Program-made: the position numbers and the translations under genes
Origin: Sphingobium sp. AP49
GTDB taxonomy: Bacteria; Pseudomonadota; Alphaproteobacteria; Sphingomonadales; Sphingomonadaceae
Direction of reading: 5' to 3'
Assembly (NCBI RefSeq): GCF_000281715.2
Contig: NZ_CP124576.1
Coordinates: 4,442,189-4,506,188 of the forward strand
Length of the DNA: 64,000 bases
Notes under the pieces: model-generated
Database searches by the model: none
Told to the model about the DNA's origin: nothing
Seen by the model: the letters and a program-made list of their open reading frames with translations, nothing else
Shown: positions 49,351 through 58,590 of the stretch, one piece after another
How positions within the stretch are numbered: the stretch's first letter is position 1
How the letters are laid out: every line of letters starts with the position of its first letter

Positions 49351-50432
49351 GACGCCACGGCCTCCCGACTGGCCAATTGGACTTTGTCACCGTCCGGCGC
49401 ATAGGCGATCATGTAACCGAAATGGTCGGACAGCGGCGCGCCCTCCGCCTCCGTGCCGAAGGGCACGGCGGCATGGACGACGGACATCGGCCGACCGCCG
49501 CCGTCGCGGGCAAAGAGCCAGTCCTTGCCGCGCGCGCTCGCCTGTTCCAGATCGGCATGATTGCCGACATCGGTCAGGACGCGATCGGCAAGCGCCCTTC
49601 GCGCACCGCCCAGATGCGCCGCGACAAAACCCATACCCACCCGCGCCCATCGCGCGAAGAAGGCCTGGAAGCGGTTGCTGTCGCCGCCGATATTGAGGTC
49701 GCCGCCCAGGATCATCGGTTGTCCGGCAAGCACATGGGCACGCACGAAATCGGCCAACAACCCGGCCTGTCGATCGAACGCCTGTTGCGACCGGGCGATC
49801 GCCACGCCCGCCGCCTTGCGTGCGTTGAGATGGGTGTTGACGATGCTGACCGGCCGATCGAAGCCGGGCACCGCCAGATGGGCGATCAGCACCCCTTTGT
49901 TCGCCAGGCAATCGAAGCCGGCGCAGGCGAAATCGGGATAGGCCATGCGATCGATGCCAACGATCGGATAGTCGGACAGGATCAAAAGGCCGCTGTTCAA
50001 CTGCTTGGGTGCCGTCTCGCCCCGGTCCCAGCGCGCCGCCTGCAGAAAATTGCGGTCGTCCGTCCTCGCCGCAATCGCCGTGCGCAAGCCGCTGTCCGGC
50101 CCGATCGCCACATGCGCATAGCCGGCACGACGCGCCAGTTGCACGGCCTCCGGCGAAAAAGCCTCCTGCAGCAAAACGATGTGCGGCTGGCGCCCGGCCC
50201 GCCGCAACGCCGCCAGCCGTTCGGCGATGCGGCCCAGCGCCTCGTCCCGGCCAAAGGCGACCGGCCAGGGCAGGCCCATCACATTATAGGTCATCACCGA
50301 CAAGGGCATGTCCGGCTGCGGCGCGGTCACCGCCGGTCCGGCAGCGTCGCTCTGCCGGCTTTCACCCTGCGATCCCGTGGCGGCCAATACCGCCAGGCTC
50401 GCGACCAATATGGCACGCAAAGGCTTCGCCAT
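49341..50432 (-). CDS. Secreted endonuclease/exonuclease/phosphatase-fold phosphodiesterase (sphingomyelinase-like)
   Basis: A 363-residue protein: signal peptide (LVASLAVLAATGSQG), then an EEP domain with TYNVMGLP, metal-binding Glu in LLQEAFSP, VNTHLNA, GGDLNIGGDSNRF and the catalytic SDHFGY near the end. The TYNVxGLP start and GxDLNxxxxS-like loop resemble neutral sphingomyelinases and related phospholipid hydrolases rather than DNases. Located in the periplasm or outside. The downstream barrel gene overlaps by 10 nt. In a lineage that makes sphingolipids, lipid turnover is a natural guess, but not proven. Confidence 0.8.
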   Translation of the reverse strand: MAKPLRAILVASLAVLAATGSQGESRQSDAAGPAVTAPQPDMPLSVMTYNVMGLPWPVAFGRDEALGRIAERLAALRRAGRQPHIVLLQEAFSPEAVQLARRAGYAHVAIGPDSGLRTAIAARTDDRNFLQAARWDRGETAPKQLNSGLLILSDYPIVGIDRMAYPDFACAGFDCLANKGVLIAHLAVPGFDRPVSIVNTHLNARKAAGVAIARSQQAFDRQAGLLADFVRAHVLAGQPMILGGDLNIGGDSNRFQAFFARWARVGMGFVAAHLGGARRALADRVLTDVGNHADLEQASARGKDWLFARDGGGRPMSVVHAAVPFGTEAEGAPLSDHFGYMIAYAPDGDKVQLASREAVASWR

Positions 50433-50631
50433 CCCTCATTCCCCTGCGCCCGTCATAACGAGCGGATGAGTCATGCCGGTGTCGTTCGCGCGGCAGCCGG
50501 GTTAAACTTTGAAGGCGGCAATGGTCATCGGAGCGACGCGGGACTGTCATCTTCGCTGTCGGCTTGCCGCCCACAGGATCCTGCTGATAGGGCGAAGGTC
50601 CACCCGTTCAGACGGTAATGAAGAGGATCCT

Positions 50632-51402
50632 ATGGCCTATTTCCGGCGTGTTGACGCCCGGCACTTCACCCCGACCGAACTGGTCGGCGGCGCCTGGAAC
50701 GTGACGGAACAACATGTTGCCCCTGCGATCGGTCTGCTGGCCCATGCGATCGAGGTGGATGCCAAGGCGCGTCGACCCGATCCACTGCAACTGGGTCGCC
50801 TATCCTATGACATATTGGGCACCATCCCGCTCGACACGGTCGAGATCGACGTCACCGTCATCCGCCCCGGCCGCACCATCGAACTGGTCGAGGCACGGCT
50901 CAGTCACAACGGCCGAACGGCGATCCTGCTGCATGCCTGGCTGGCCCAGGCCTATGATACCAGCGCCATCGCCGGCGGCGGCTTTGCGTCGATTCCCGGC
51001 CCCGAGACCATGGCGCCGTGGAACGGCACCGGCGAATGGCCCGGCGGCTTCATCGCCAGCATCGATGCCCGCCGCCAGCCTGTCGCGCCGGGTCGCGCCA
51101 TTGGCTGGATCCGCACACCCCATGCGTTGATCGAGGATGAAGCGGTATCGTCGCTCGCCCGTGCCATGGGACTGGTCGATACCGCCAATGGTCTCGCGCC
51201 ACTGGTGTCGACCGCCGACGCGGCCTTCCCCAATCTCGATCTTACCGCCCATATCTTCCGTGCGCCGGTCGGCGAATGGCTGGGCTGCGACGTCACCGTC
51301 TCGTTCGGCGCCCACGGCATCGGCCTGACCCACAGCATCCTACATGACCGTGAGGGTGCGATCGGCACTGTCTCGCAATGGCTAACGATCCGCCCGCGCT
51401 GA
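50632..51402 (+). CDS. Acyl-CoA thioesterase family protein (TesB-like double hot-dog)
   Basis: A 256-residue protein with two hot-dog halves: GGAWNVTEQHVAPAIGLLAHAI followed by LSYDILGTIPLDTVEIDVTVIRPGR-type segments (given in part), and a C-terminal half with IGLTHSILHDREGAIGTVSQ. Such proteins hydrolyse acyl-CoA to free acid and CoA. AGAGGATCCT stands before the ATG; the frame extends upstream without similarity. The stop abuts the convergent CoA-transferase stop. A role in releasing CoA from dead-end thioesters is likely. Confidence 0.75.
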   Translation: MAYFRRVDARHFTPTELVGGAWNVTEQHVAPAIGLLAHAIEVDAKARRPDPLQLGRLSYDILGTIPLDTVEIDVTVIRPGRTIELVEARLSHNGRTAILLHAWLAQAYDTSAIAGGGFASIPGPETMAPWNGTGEWPGGFIASIDARRQPVAPGRAIGWIRTPHALIEDEAVSSLARAMGLVDTANGLAPLVSTADAAFPNLDLTAHIFRAPVGEWLGCDVTVSFGAHGIGLTHSILHDREGAIGTVSQWLTIRPR

Positions 51403-52737
51403 TCAGCCGGCAAACAGCCCGGCGTCGAATGCCGCGCGTTCCAGTTGCTCACGGAAATCGGGATGGGCGATGGCGATCAGCGCCCTGGCCCGCTCGCCCA
51501 CCGACTTGCCCTTGAGGTCGGCCAGGCCATATTCGGTGACGATCAGATGCGTGTCCATGCGCGGCGTCGTCACCGGCCCGTCGAGACGCGGGGTGATCCG
51601 GGAAATCGTGCCCTTGGCCGCGGTCGAATGGCAGGCGATGATCGATCGGCCGCCGCGCGAAGCATAGGCGCCGCGCACGAAATCCACCTGTCCGCCTGTG
51701 CCGCTGAACTGCCGCCCGTTGACGAATTCGGAATTGCAGGCGCCGTGGAAGTCGACCTGCAGCGTCGCGTTCACCGAGACCATATTGTCGTTGCGCGCGA
51801 TCAGGAACGGGTTGTTCACATAATCGACCGGATGCGCCTCGACGGCCGGATTGTCGTGCAGAAAGTCGTACAGCGCCTGATCGCCGAGCGCGAACGTGTA
51901 GATCGCCTTGCCGGCATGGATCTGCTTGCGGCTATTGTCGACCACGCCCGACTGCATCAGCCCGGCCAGGCCCGTGGTCATCATCTCGGTATGGATGCCC
52001 AGATGACGATGGCTCGCAAGGCCGGCGCACACTGCCTCTGGCAGCGCACCGATCCCCATCTGCAGGCAGTCGCCATCGCGGATCAGACCGGCGACGGTAG
52101 CACCAATCGCGTCATCGACCGCCGTGCGGGTGATGGCCGGCAGAGTCGGCAGCGCGACATCATGCTCGACCAGCGCGGTCACCGCCGACAGGGGGATCAT
52201 GCAGTCACCCCGTACATAGGGCATATGCGCATTCACCTCCAGGATGATCCGGGTGCCCGGTTTGCGCGCCACCGCCAGCGCATAGTCGACATCGGTTCCC
52301 AGGCTGAAATGGCCGTCCGCATCCATCGGCGCGACCGTCGCGATCAGCGTGTCGACGCCGACATGCTCGACCATGGCGCGCGGCACCTGGCTGAAATGGC
52401 AGGGCAGGAAATCGACCATCGGCAGATGCGCCTCGCCATGCTGGCGATCCAGCGCCCGTTCGACGCCGCTGTGAAACAGGCTCATCGGCGCGATCCGGTC
52501 GCGTAGCGCGAAGTCGAACACACTGGCCCCGGCAATCCCGGTGCAGAGCATATAATAAATGCGCAGGTTGGCGACCGAACCGGACTGGGCGCGTTCGGCC
52601 AGGGCGGTGAGCAGGGCGGGCGGCTGGCCGGTCCCCAACGCCATGCAGATTTTGGCGCCCGACGGGATCAGCGCCGCCGCTTCCTGCGCCGAACGCCGTT
52701 TCTGCCCATATAATGCCTGGTCGCCCTTTGGGGTCAT
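51403..52737 (-). CDS. Acetyl-CoA hydrolase / 4-hydroxybutyrate CoA-transferase family protein
   Basis: A 444-residue family I-type CoA-transferase fold. Visible blocks: AAALIPSGAKICMALGTGQPPAL (in part), the QMGIGALPEAVCAGL loop bearing the likely catalytic Glu, GGQVDFVRGAYASRGG, and VTEYGLADLKGKSVGERARALI, which is typical of the C-terminal lobe. It swaps CoA between acetyl-CoA and short acids such as succinate, propionate or 4-hydroxybutyrate, or hydrolyses it. Monocistronic, convergent with the thioesterase gene. Confidence 0.88.
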   Translation of the reverse strand: MTPKGDQALYGQKRRSAQEAAALIPSGAKICMALGTGQPPALLTALAERAQSGSVANLRIYYMLCTGIAGASVFDFALRDRIAPMSLFHSGVERALDRQHGEAHLPMVDFLPCHFSQVPRAMVEHVGVDTLIATVAPMDADGHFSLGTDVDYALAVARKPGTRIILEVNAHMPYVRGDCMIPLSAVTALVEHDVALPTLPAITRTAVDDAIGATVAGLIRDGDCLQMGIGALPEAVCAGLASHRHLGIHTEMMTTGLAGLMQSGVVDNSRKQIHAGKAIYTFALGDQALYDFLHDNPAVEAHPVDYVNNPFLIARNDNMVSVNATLQVDFHGACNSEFVNGRQFSGTGGQVDFVRGAYASRGGRSIIACHSTAAKGTISRITPRLDGPVTTPRMDTHLIVTEYGLADLKGKSVGERARALIAIAHPDFREQLERAAFDAGLFAG

Positions 52738-52871
52738 GGATCGCCTCTCTCCTGTGGTCGATCCACGCCTTATAGCCCGCCGCCATCGCCGTGCCAGTTT
52801 TTCGCCCGGACGGCACAGGGGCAGGTCCGGTCGCCCGGCCTGCCCCCGTCATCCTCCCCCCGAAGGAAATG

Positions 52872-54371
52872 TCAGCCCATGGTCGGGATGACGAAACTCT
52901 GATCCAGCACCGCGCCGCCGCTCGGCCAACGCTGGGTCACGGTCTTGACCCGCGTGTAGAAGCGCACGCCATCCATGCCATATTGGTTCATGTCGCCAAA
53001 GCCCGAACGCTTCCAGCCGCCGAAGCTGTGATAGCTGACCGGCACCGGGATCGGCACGTTGATGCCGACCATGCCGACCTCAACATTGGCGCAGAAGCGG
53101 CGGGCGAAATCGCCATTGCGGGTAAAGAGCGCGACGCCATTGCCATATTGATGCTTCGTCGGGTAGCTCAGCGCTTCCTCGAAACTTTCGGCGCGAACCA
53201 TCTGCAGGACGGGGCCGAAAATCTCCTCATTATAGCTCTTCATGTCAGGCTTCACATGATCCAGCAGGGTCGGCGCCAGGAAGAAGCCATCCTCATAACC
53301 CTGCAGCGCGAAGCCACGGCCGTCGATCACCAGCTCGGAGCCTTCATCGACCGCCATCTGAATATAATTTTCGATCCGCGCCTTGTGCGCGGCGCTCACC
53401 ACCGGGCCATAATGGGCGTCGGGATCGCTCGGCACGCCGACGCGCAGCCCGGCGATGCCCGCCTCCAGCTTGGCGCGCAGCGCCACCGCCGTCTGCTCAC
53501 CCACCGGCACCACCACTGGCAGCGCCATGCAGCGTTCGCCCGCCGAACCATAGGCCGCGCCCAATATGTCGGCGACCGCCTGGTCCAGATCGGCGTCGGG
53601 CATGACGATGCCGTGATTCTTGGCCCCGCCCATGCACTGCATCCGCTTGCCGTTCGATGCGCCACGGCCATAGACATATTGGGCGATGTCGGAGGAGCCG
53701 ACGAAGCTGACCGCCTTGATCGCGGGATGGTCGAGGATCGCATCCACCACCTGCTTGTCGCCATGCACGACGTTGAGGATACCGGCCGGCAGTCCCGCCT
53801 CCATCGCCAGTTCCGCCAGGCGCACCGGGACCGAGGGATTGCGCTCGCTGGGCTTGAGGATGAAGGCATTGCCGCAGGCGATCGCCGGGGCGAACATCCA
53901 CATCGGGATCATCGCCGGGAAGTTGAACGGCGTAATACCCGCCGCGATGCCGATCGGTTGGCGCAGCGAATAGACGTCGATGCCCGGCCCCGCCCCTTCG
54001 GTATACTCGCCCTTCAGCAGATGCGGGATGCCGCAGGCGAATTCGACCACGTCCAGGCCGCGCTGGATATCGCCCTTGGCATCGGAATGGACCTTGCCAT
54101 GCTCGACCGACAGCAGTTCGGCCAGTTCATTCATATGCTGTTCGATCAGCGCCTTGAGATTGAACATCACGCGGGCGCGGCGCTGCGGGTTCATCGCCGC
54201 CCAGGCGGGTTGGGCGGCCTGGGCATTGGCAACCGCTTCATCCAGCTCGCTCGGTGCTGACAGGCGGACCTGCGCCTGCACCTGGCCGGTGGCGGGATTG
54301 AAGATGTCGCCCAGGCGCGTCGACGCCGATGCGCGATGCTGCCCCCCGATGAAATTGTCGACTATGCGCAT
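52872..54371 (-). CDS. mmsA: Methylmalonate-semialdehyde dehydrogenase (CoA-acylating)
   Basis: A 499-residue ALDH-superfamily enzyme that converts methylmalonate semialdehyde or malonate semialdehyde to propionyl- or acetyl-CoA. Nucleophile Cys lies at about 281 in GSAGERCMA. The usual general-base Glu site is GGAKNHGIV, without Glu, as is characteristic of CoA-dependent MmsA. PFNFPAMIPMWMFAPAI and PVPVSYHSFGGWKRSGFGD are also diagnostic. Starts at ATG 54371. Divergent from the acyl-CoA synthetase. It would finish valine or propanoate-type, and branched-substrate, breakdown. Confidence 0.93.
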   Translation of the reverse strand: MRIVDNFIGGQHRASASTRLGDIFNPATGQVQAQVRLSAPSELDEAVANAQAAQPAWAAMNPQRRARVMFNLKALIEQHMNELAELLSVEHGKVHSDAKGDIQRGLDVVEFACGIPHLLKGEYTEGAGPGIDVYSLRQPIGIAAGITPFNFPAMIPMWMFAPAIACGNAFILKPSERNPSVPVRLAELAMEAGLPAGILNVVHGDKQVVDAILDHPAIKAVSFVGSSDIAQYVYGRGASNGKRMQCMGGAKNHGIVMPDADLDQAVADILGAAYGSAGERCMALPVVVPVGEQTAVALRAKLEAGIAGLRVGVPSDPDAHYGPVVSAAHKARIENYIQMAVDEGSELVIDGRGFALQGYEDGFFLAPTLLDHVKPDMKSYNEEIFGPVLQMVRAESFEEALSYPTKHQYGNGVALFTRNGDFARRFCANVEVGMVGINVPIPVPVSYHSFGGWKRSGFGDMNQYGMDGVRFYTRVKTVTQRWPSGGAVLDQSFVIPTMG

Positions 54372-54525
54372 ACTGCCCTCTCGAAACGGATCGCCCCGGC
54401 CATAAAGGAGGATCGGAAGGGCCGGAACCGGCTGGCCGATTTGATCGCGGGGACGGTGGATCGGCGCTGCGCTTGCCCGGTCGGCGCTTCTTTCGCATGG
54501 CTCATGGATCGACAGCGGAGCGAGC

Positions 54526-56154
54526 ATGGCCGGGACAGGAGCAGGACGGCGGATCACCGCCGCAGGATGGGACATACGCTGGGACGCCGATCAGGCGGCG
54601 CAGGCCTATGCCGATGGCTGGTGGCGATCGGACACCGCTGCCGATGCGCTGGCGAACGCTGCCCGCGACACGCCCGATCGCATCCTGCTGATCGACGGCG
54701 ACCATTGCCTGACCGCCGCCGGCCTGCACGATCAGGCCCAGCGACTGGCGCAGGCCTTGCTGGCGCGCTTTCCGGTCGGCAGTGTCATCTCCTTCATGCT
54801 GCCCAACTGGCAGGAGGCGGCGGTCATCTATATGGGCGCGACCCTGGCCGGCATGGTCGCCAACCCGATCCTGCCGTCGCTGCGCGACCATGACCTGCGT
54901 TTCATCCTGGCGGATGTGGACAGCCGGATGATCTTCGTACCGCAAAGCTTCCGCGGCCATGATTATGGCGCGATGCTGGAACGGGTCGCGGGGGAGATGG
55001 AAAGGCCGCCGGAGATCGTAATCGTTCGGGCGGAAGGCAGCAAAGCTAGTGCATATGACGCGCTGCTGACTTCGGCTCCGACCGGCCGGCCTCTGCCTGT
55101 GCTGGACGCCGACGAGGTGCGGATGGTCATGTATACCAGCGGCACCACCGGCCGGCCCAAGGGGGTGATGCACAGCCATAATTCGATCAATGCGCTGATC
55201 CGCCAGATCGGCCGCCACTGGCTGGTCGCACCGGGCGATCGCTTCCTGGTGCCGTCCCCCATCAGCCATATTGGCGGGTCTATCTACGCATTCGAAACAC
55301 CGCTGCTGCTGGGCGCGACGGCGATCCTGATGGAACAGTGGAACCCGGAGGATGCGGTGCGGATCATGGCCGAGGCCGACTGCACCCATATGGCGGGCGC
55401 CACCCCCTTCCTGCAGCATCTGCTGGCGGCGGCGCGCACGGCGGGCACGCGGCTGCCGGCACTCAAATTGTTCATCTGCGGCGGGGCGTCGGTGCCACCG
55501 GCGCTGATCCGCGAAGCCGCCGCCTATTTCGAGCGCGCCGTGGTCAGCCGCGTCTATGGATCAACCGAATTGCCGGTTACCACGGTGGGCGTGATCGACC
55601 GGGCCGATATCATTCATGCCGCCGAGACCGACGGCCGCCCCGCCATCGCCACCGTCCGCATCGCCGAAGATGGCGAGATCCGCGCGCGCGGGCCACAGAT
55701 GATGGTCGGCTATATCCACAAGGAGGATGAGGCCGCCAGCTTCGACGCGGAGGGCTATTATCGCAGCGGCGACCAGGGCGCCTGGATCGATGGCGACCAT
55801 CTGGTGGTGACCGGCCGGATCAAGGACCTCATCATCCGCAATGGCGAGAATATCGCGCCCAAGGAGATCGAGGATCTGCTGGTCGGCCATGATGCCATTG
55901 CCGAAATCGCGATCGTCGGCATACCCGATCCACGCACCGGCGAGCGGGCCGTGGCGGTGATCGTGCCGCGCTCCGGCGCCAGGCCCGACGTTGCCACGCT
56001 GGCCGACCATCTGGCCGGTCATGGTGTTGCCCGCTTCAAATATCCCGAGGCGGTGGCGCTATGGGATGCGCTGCCCAAGAATGACGCCGGCAAGGTGCTG
56101 AAGCAGCAGATCCGCGCCCGGCTGGTGGCAGAAGCTACGCCGGCGGCGTCGTAG
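54526..56154 (+). CDS. AMP-forming acyl-CoA synthetase (cyclohexanecarboxylate-CoA ligase-like)
   Basis: A 542-residue ANL ligase with the canonical P-loop MYTSGTTGRPKGVMHSH at about 202-218, YGSTELP (A5), YYRSGDQGAW, GRIKDLIIRNGENIAPKEIE and the C-terminal PKNDAGKVLKQ lysine. It activates a carboxylate as acyl-CoA. The N-terminus and ENIAPKEIE region resemble the AliA/cyclohexanecarboxylate and fatty-acid ligase group; the substrate cannot be fixed. GGAG is 6 nt before the ATG. Divergent from mmsA, and followed 38 nt later by a cytochrome c gene. Confidence 0.87.
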   Translation: MAGTGAGRRITAAGWDIRWDADQAAQAYADGWWRSDTAADALANAARDTPDRILLIDGDHCLTAAGLHDQAQRLAQALLARFPVGSVISFMLPNWQEAAVIYMGATLAGMVANPILPSLRDHDLRFILADVDSRMIFVPQSFRGHDYGAMLERVAGEMERPPEIVIVRAEGSKASAYDALLTSAPTGRPLPVLDADEVRMVMYTSGTTGRPKGVMHSHNSINALIRQIGRHWLVAPGDRFLVPSPISHIGGSIYAFETPLLLGATAILMEQWNPEDAVRIMAEADCTHMAGATPFLQHLLAAARTAGTRLPALKLFICGGASVPPALIREAAAYFERAVVSRVYGSTELPVTTVGVIDRADIIHAAETDGRPAIATVRIAEDGEIRARGPQMMVGYIHKEDEAASFDAEGYYRSGDQGAWIDGDHLVVTGRIKDLIIRNGENIAPKEIEDLLVGHDAIAEIAIVGIPDPRTGERAVAVIVPRSGARPDVATLADHLAGHGVARFKYPEAVALWDALPKNDAGKVLKQQIRARLVAEATPAAS

Positions 56155-56192
56155 GACAATTGGTCCGCTGGCCGCACCGGGCGCTATCGGGC

Positions 56193-56642
56193 ATGGCCGC
56201 CGCCATGTTGCGCCAAGCCTCTGCTGTCCTGCTGCTGACCCTCAGCCTGATCGGCTGTGCCGACGATCACCGCGCCGAGCGGCTGAAGGCGGCCGGCCCC
56301 AATCCGACGCTGGAAAAGCTGATGACGGTGGCCGATGCCAAGGCGGGTGCGCGACTGTTCGGTCCCTGTGCCGCCTGTCACACCACCAGTACTGGCGGCC
56401 CTGATACCGGCGGCCCCAATCTGCATGGCATTTACGGCCAACCGATCGGCCAGCACAGCGCCTGCTTCAGCTATACCGCCGCACTCCGCGCCAAGGGCGG
56501 CCATTGGGACGACAAGGCGCTCGACGCCTGGATCGCCAATCCGCAACAGTTTGTGCCTGGCACCAAGATGCAGTTCAGCGGCATCCCCGACCCGCTCGCG
56601 CGCGCCGACCTGATCGCCTATCTGCGCAGCCTGTCGGATTAA
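56193..56642 (+). CDS. Class I c-type cytochrome
   Basis: A 149-residue exported cytochrome: hydrophobic leader with a possible lipobox (LIGC, Cys22), the haem-binding CAACH at 59-63, GGPNLHGIYGQPIGQ, and the axial Met126 in PGTKMQFSGI, the mitochondrial/cytochrome c2 pattern. It carries electrons in the periplasm, probably anchored by lipid. Starts at 56193 or 56205 are both workable; no strong ribosome site is visible. It lies downstream of the acyl-CoA synthetase but has no obvious link to it. Confidence 0.85.
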   Translation: MAAAMLRQASAVLLLTLSLIGCADDHRAERLKAAGPNPTLEKLMTVADAKAGARLFGPCAACHTTSTGGPDTGGPNLHGIYGQPIGQHSACFSYTAALRAKGGHWDDKALDAWIANPQQFVPGTKMQFSGIPDPLARADLIAYLRSLSD

Positions 56643-56709
56643 GCGGGCCAGCCAAGCTACGAATTTTTTGGGGTAGCTGGCGCCCCCGGGGCTTCGTACA
56701 CCTGCCCCC

Positions 56710-57486
56710 ATGAACAGCGGGATGACAGACGGCGTCCAGGCGCTGACCGAGAAGGAAAAGCAGACGCTGCGCCTGATGGTCCGGGGCCATGACGCGAAAT
56801 CGATCGCGCGCAGCCTGGACCTGTCGGTCCATACCATCAACGAACGGCTGCGCGATGCGCGACGCAAGATGGCGGTGTCGAGCAGCCGGGAGGCCGCCCG
56901 CATCCTGATGGAGGTCGAGGGAGAGCCCGACATTTCGTCCCCCGATTTTCTGGGGGACAGAGAAATCGGGGCAGACGCCGTCCCGGCCGAAGCGGATCAG
57001 GTCGGGGCGCCGATCGTCGGCGTGGGGCCGGCCGGTCGCCGGCCCTTGATCCTGTTCGGAGTGTTGCTCATGACGCTTGTCCTTGGCCTGCTGGCGCTGG
57101 CCGCCCTGCCCGATGCCTCCCCCGCCCCGCAATCGCCCCCGGCCGCTGCCCAAGCCCACAATATGGAGGTCGTCGATGCAGCGCGCCAATGGTTGGCACT
57201 GATCGATCAGGACAAATGGGAAGAAAGCTATCGTGGTACCGGCAGCGCCTTCCAGAAGCTCAACACGGTGCAGGTCTGGACCGAGGTTTCGCAAAAGATG
57301 CGGGGCAGGTTCGGCGCGCCCATGTCACGCAGCCTGCTCAGCCAGGAAGAGTTGCCCGCCCCGCCGCATGGCTATGAAGTGGTGAAGTTCCGCGCCAGCT
57401 ACGCCAAGCAGGCCCAAGCAATCGAGACGGTGACGCTGGATCGCGAGGATGGTGCTTGGCGCATCGTCGGGGTGACGATCGAATAG
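56710..57486 (+). CDS. Membrane-anchored LuxR-type HTH protein with DUF4019 domain
   Basis: A 258-residue one-component protein. The N-terminal LuxR/GerE-type helix-turn-helix (about 10-65: LTEKEKQTLRLMVRGHDAKS, IARSLDLSVHTINERLRDAR) is cytoplasmic. An acidic linker is followed by one membrane helix at about 113-133 and a C-terminal DUF4019-like domain (about 150-256) outside the membrane. The ATG at 56710 directly precedes this frame; a second Met is at residue 5. The layout suggests an extracytoplasmic input controlling DNA binding without proteolysis, as in ToxR-like proteins. Targets unknown. Confidence 0.8.
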   Translation: MNSGMTDGVQALTEKEKQTLRLMVRGHDAKSIARSLDLSVHTINERLRDARRKMAVSSSREAARILMEVEGEPDISSPDFLGDREIGADAVPAEADQVGAPIVGVGPAGRRPLILFGVLLMTLVLGLLALAALPDASPAPQSPPAAAQAHNMEVVDAARQWLALIDQDKWEESYRGTGSAFQKLNTVQVWTEVSQKMRGRFGAPMSRSLLSQEELPAPPHGYEVVKFRASYAKQAQAIETVTLDREDGAWRIVGVTIE

Positions 57487-57504
57487 GGATGGTGGCGGGG
57501 CGCA

Positions 57505-57522
57505 CACAGGGCGCGCCCTGTG
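57505..57522. terminator. Bidirectional terminator-like palindrome
   Basis: CACAGGGCG and CGCCCTGTG form a perfect 18-bp palindrome, extended by further CGC pairs outside, between the stops of two convergent genes (57486 and 57526). TTATT follows on the plus strand. It probably ends both transcripts. Confidence 0.6.
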
Positions 57523-57525
57523 CGC

Positions 57526-58434
57526 TTATTCCCCCGCGACCGCGCGGCCGAAGCTGTAGCGGATATGATCGACATGACCCTCCAGCCCGAAGACCAGCGG
57601 ATCCTGACTGTCCATGATTGCGTCGATCCGGGCGCCGATATCCTCCGGCGTCCAGCTGGGCTGATAGACGCCCTTGCTTTCGGCGATGAAGGCGCGGGCG
57701 ACGCGGCCGGCGATCGACACCAGCATCTCGCCGGTGACCGAGCAGCTTTCATGCGCCAGCCAGGCGACGACCGGCGATACCAGTTCCGGCCCCATCGGCG
57801 GATATTGGGTGATGTCGAGCCCTTCGGCCATACGAGTGACGGCGCCAGGCACGATGATGTTGGATTTGACCCCTTCGGCCTCCCCCTCCAGCGCCAGCAC
57901 ATTGTTGAGGCCGATCATGCCCGATTTGGACATGCCATAATTGACGCAATCCCTGTTGCCATACAGGCCGCCGATCGAGCTGGTGAGGACGATGCGGCCA
58001 TAGCGCGCCTTGCACATGTGCGGGAAGGCGGCGCGGGCGACGTGGAAGGCACCGCGCAGATGGACGTCGAGCACGGCGTCGAAATCCTCCTGGCTGAGGT
58101 CCTGCATCGACCCGTAGCGGACATTGCCGGCATTGTGGATCAGCCCGTCGATCCGGCCATAATGGTCGAGCGCCGCCTCTATGATGGCGCGGCCGCCCTC
58201 CGGCGTGGCGACGCTGTCGGTCGAGGCGATCGCGTCGCCGCCCTGCGCCTTGATCGCAGCCACCACTTCGGCCGCCGGGCCGGCATCGATCCCCTCGCCG
58301 CGCACCGCGCTGCCCGGATCATTGACCACGACCCTGGCGCCACGCGCGCCGAGCAGCTCCGCATAGGCGCGGCCAAGCCCCCGCCCGGCACCGGTGATGA
58401 CGATGACGCGATCGTCGTAGCGCAGTTCGGACAT
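57526..58434 (-). CDS. MFE-2-like short-chain dehydrogenase (paralogue of 5440-6357)
   Basis: A 302-residue SDR with GAGRGLG at 15-21, HNAG at 100-103, catalytic Ser153, Tyr166 and Lys170 (YGMSK). It shares long identical stretches with the protein at 5440, including STDSVATP, VHLRGAFHV, RAAFPHMC, PGAVTRMAEGLD and IAGRVARA, so the two arose by duplication. Probable (3R)-hydroxyacyl-CoA dehydrogenase, judged by likeness to HSD17B4. Divergent from another SDR gene, with a 156-nt gap. Confidence 0.8.
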   Translation of the reverse strand: MSELRYDDRVIVITGAGRGLGRAYAELLGARGARVVVNDPGSAVRGEGIDAGPAAEVVAAIKAQGGDAIASTDSVATPEGGRAIIEAALDHYGRIDGLIHNAGNVRYGSMQDLSQEDFDAVLDVHLRGAFHVARAAFPHMCKARYGRIVLTSSIGGLYGNRDCVNYGMSKSGMIGLNNVLALEGEAEGVKSNIIVPGAVTRMAEGLDITQYPPMGPELVSPVVAWLAHESCSVTGEMLVSIAGRVARAFIAESKGVYQPSWTPEDIGARIDAIMDSQDPLVFGLEGHVDHIRYSFGRAVAGE

Positions 58435-58590
58435 GAGCGGGCCTTTCGCTTGATTATGCAGATGATGGCGCAGGGGTGACGCGACGCGCGCGCGGGTTCA
58501 AGCCAAGGCGGTGAGGCATCGCCACGGCGGTTCGCCGATGCCCGGCGAAGCGGATAAGAGCGGGGCAGGACAGGCTAGAGGACAAGACGG

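Noticed and set aside
50544..50560. Pho-box-like direct repeat CTGTCAT...CTGTC upstream of the phosphodiesterase and thioesterase genes
   Set aside because: The repeat spacing is 12 bp, whereas PhoB half-sites are 11 bp apart, and the second half is poor. Tempting because of the phosphodiesterase, but not supported.
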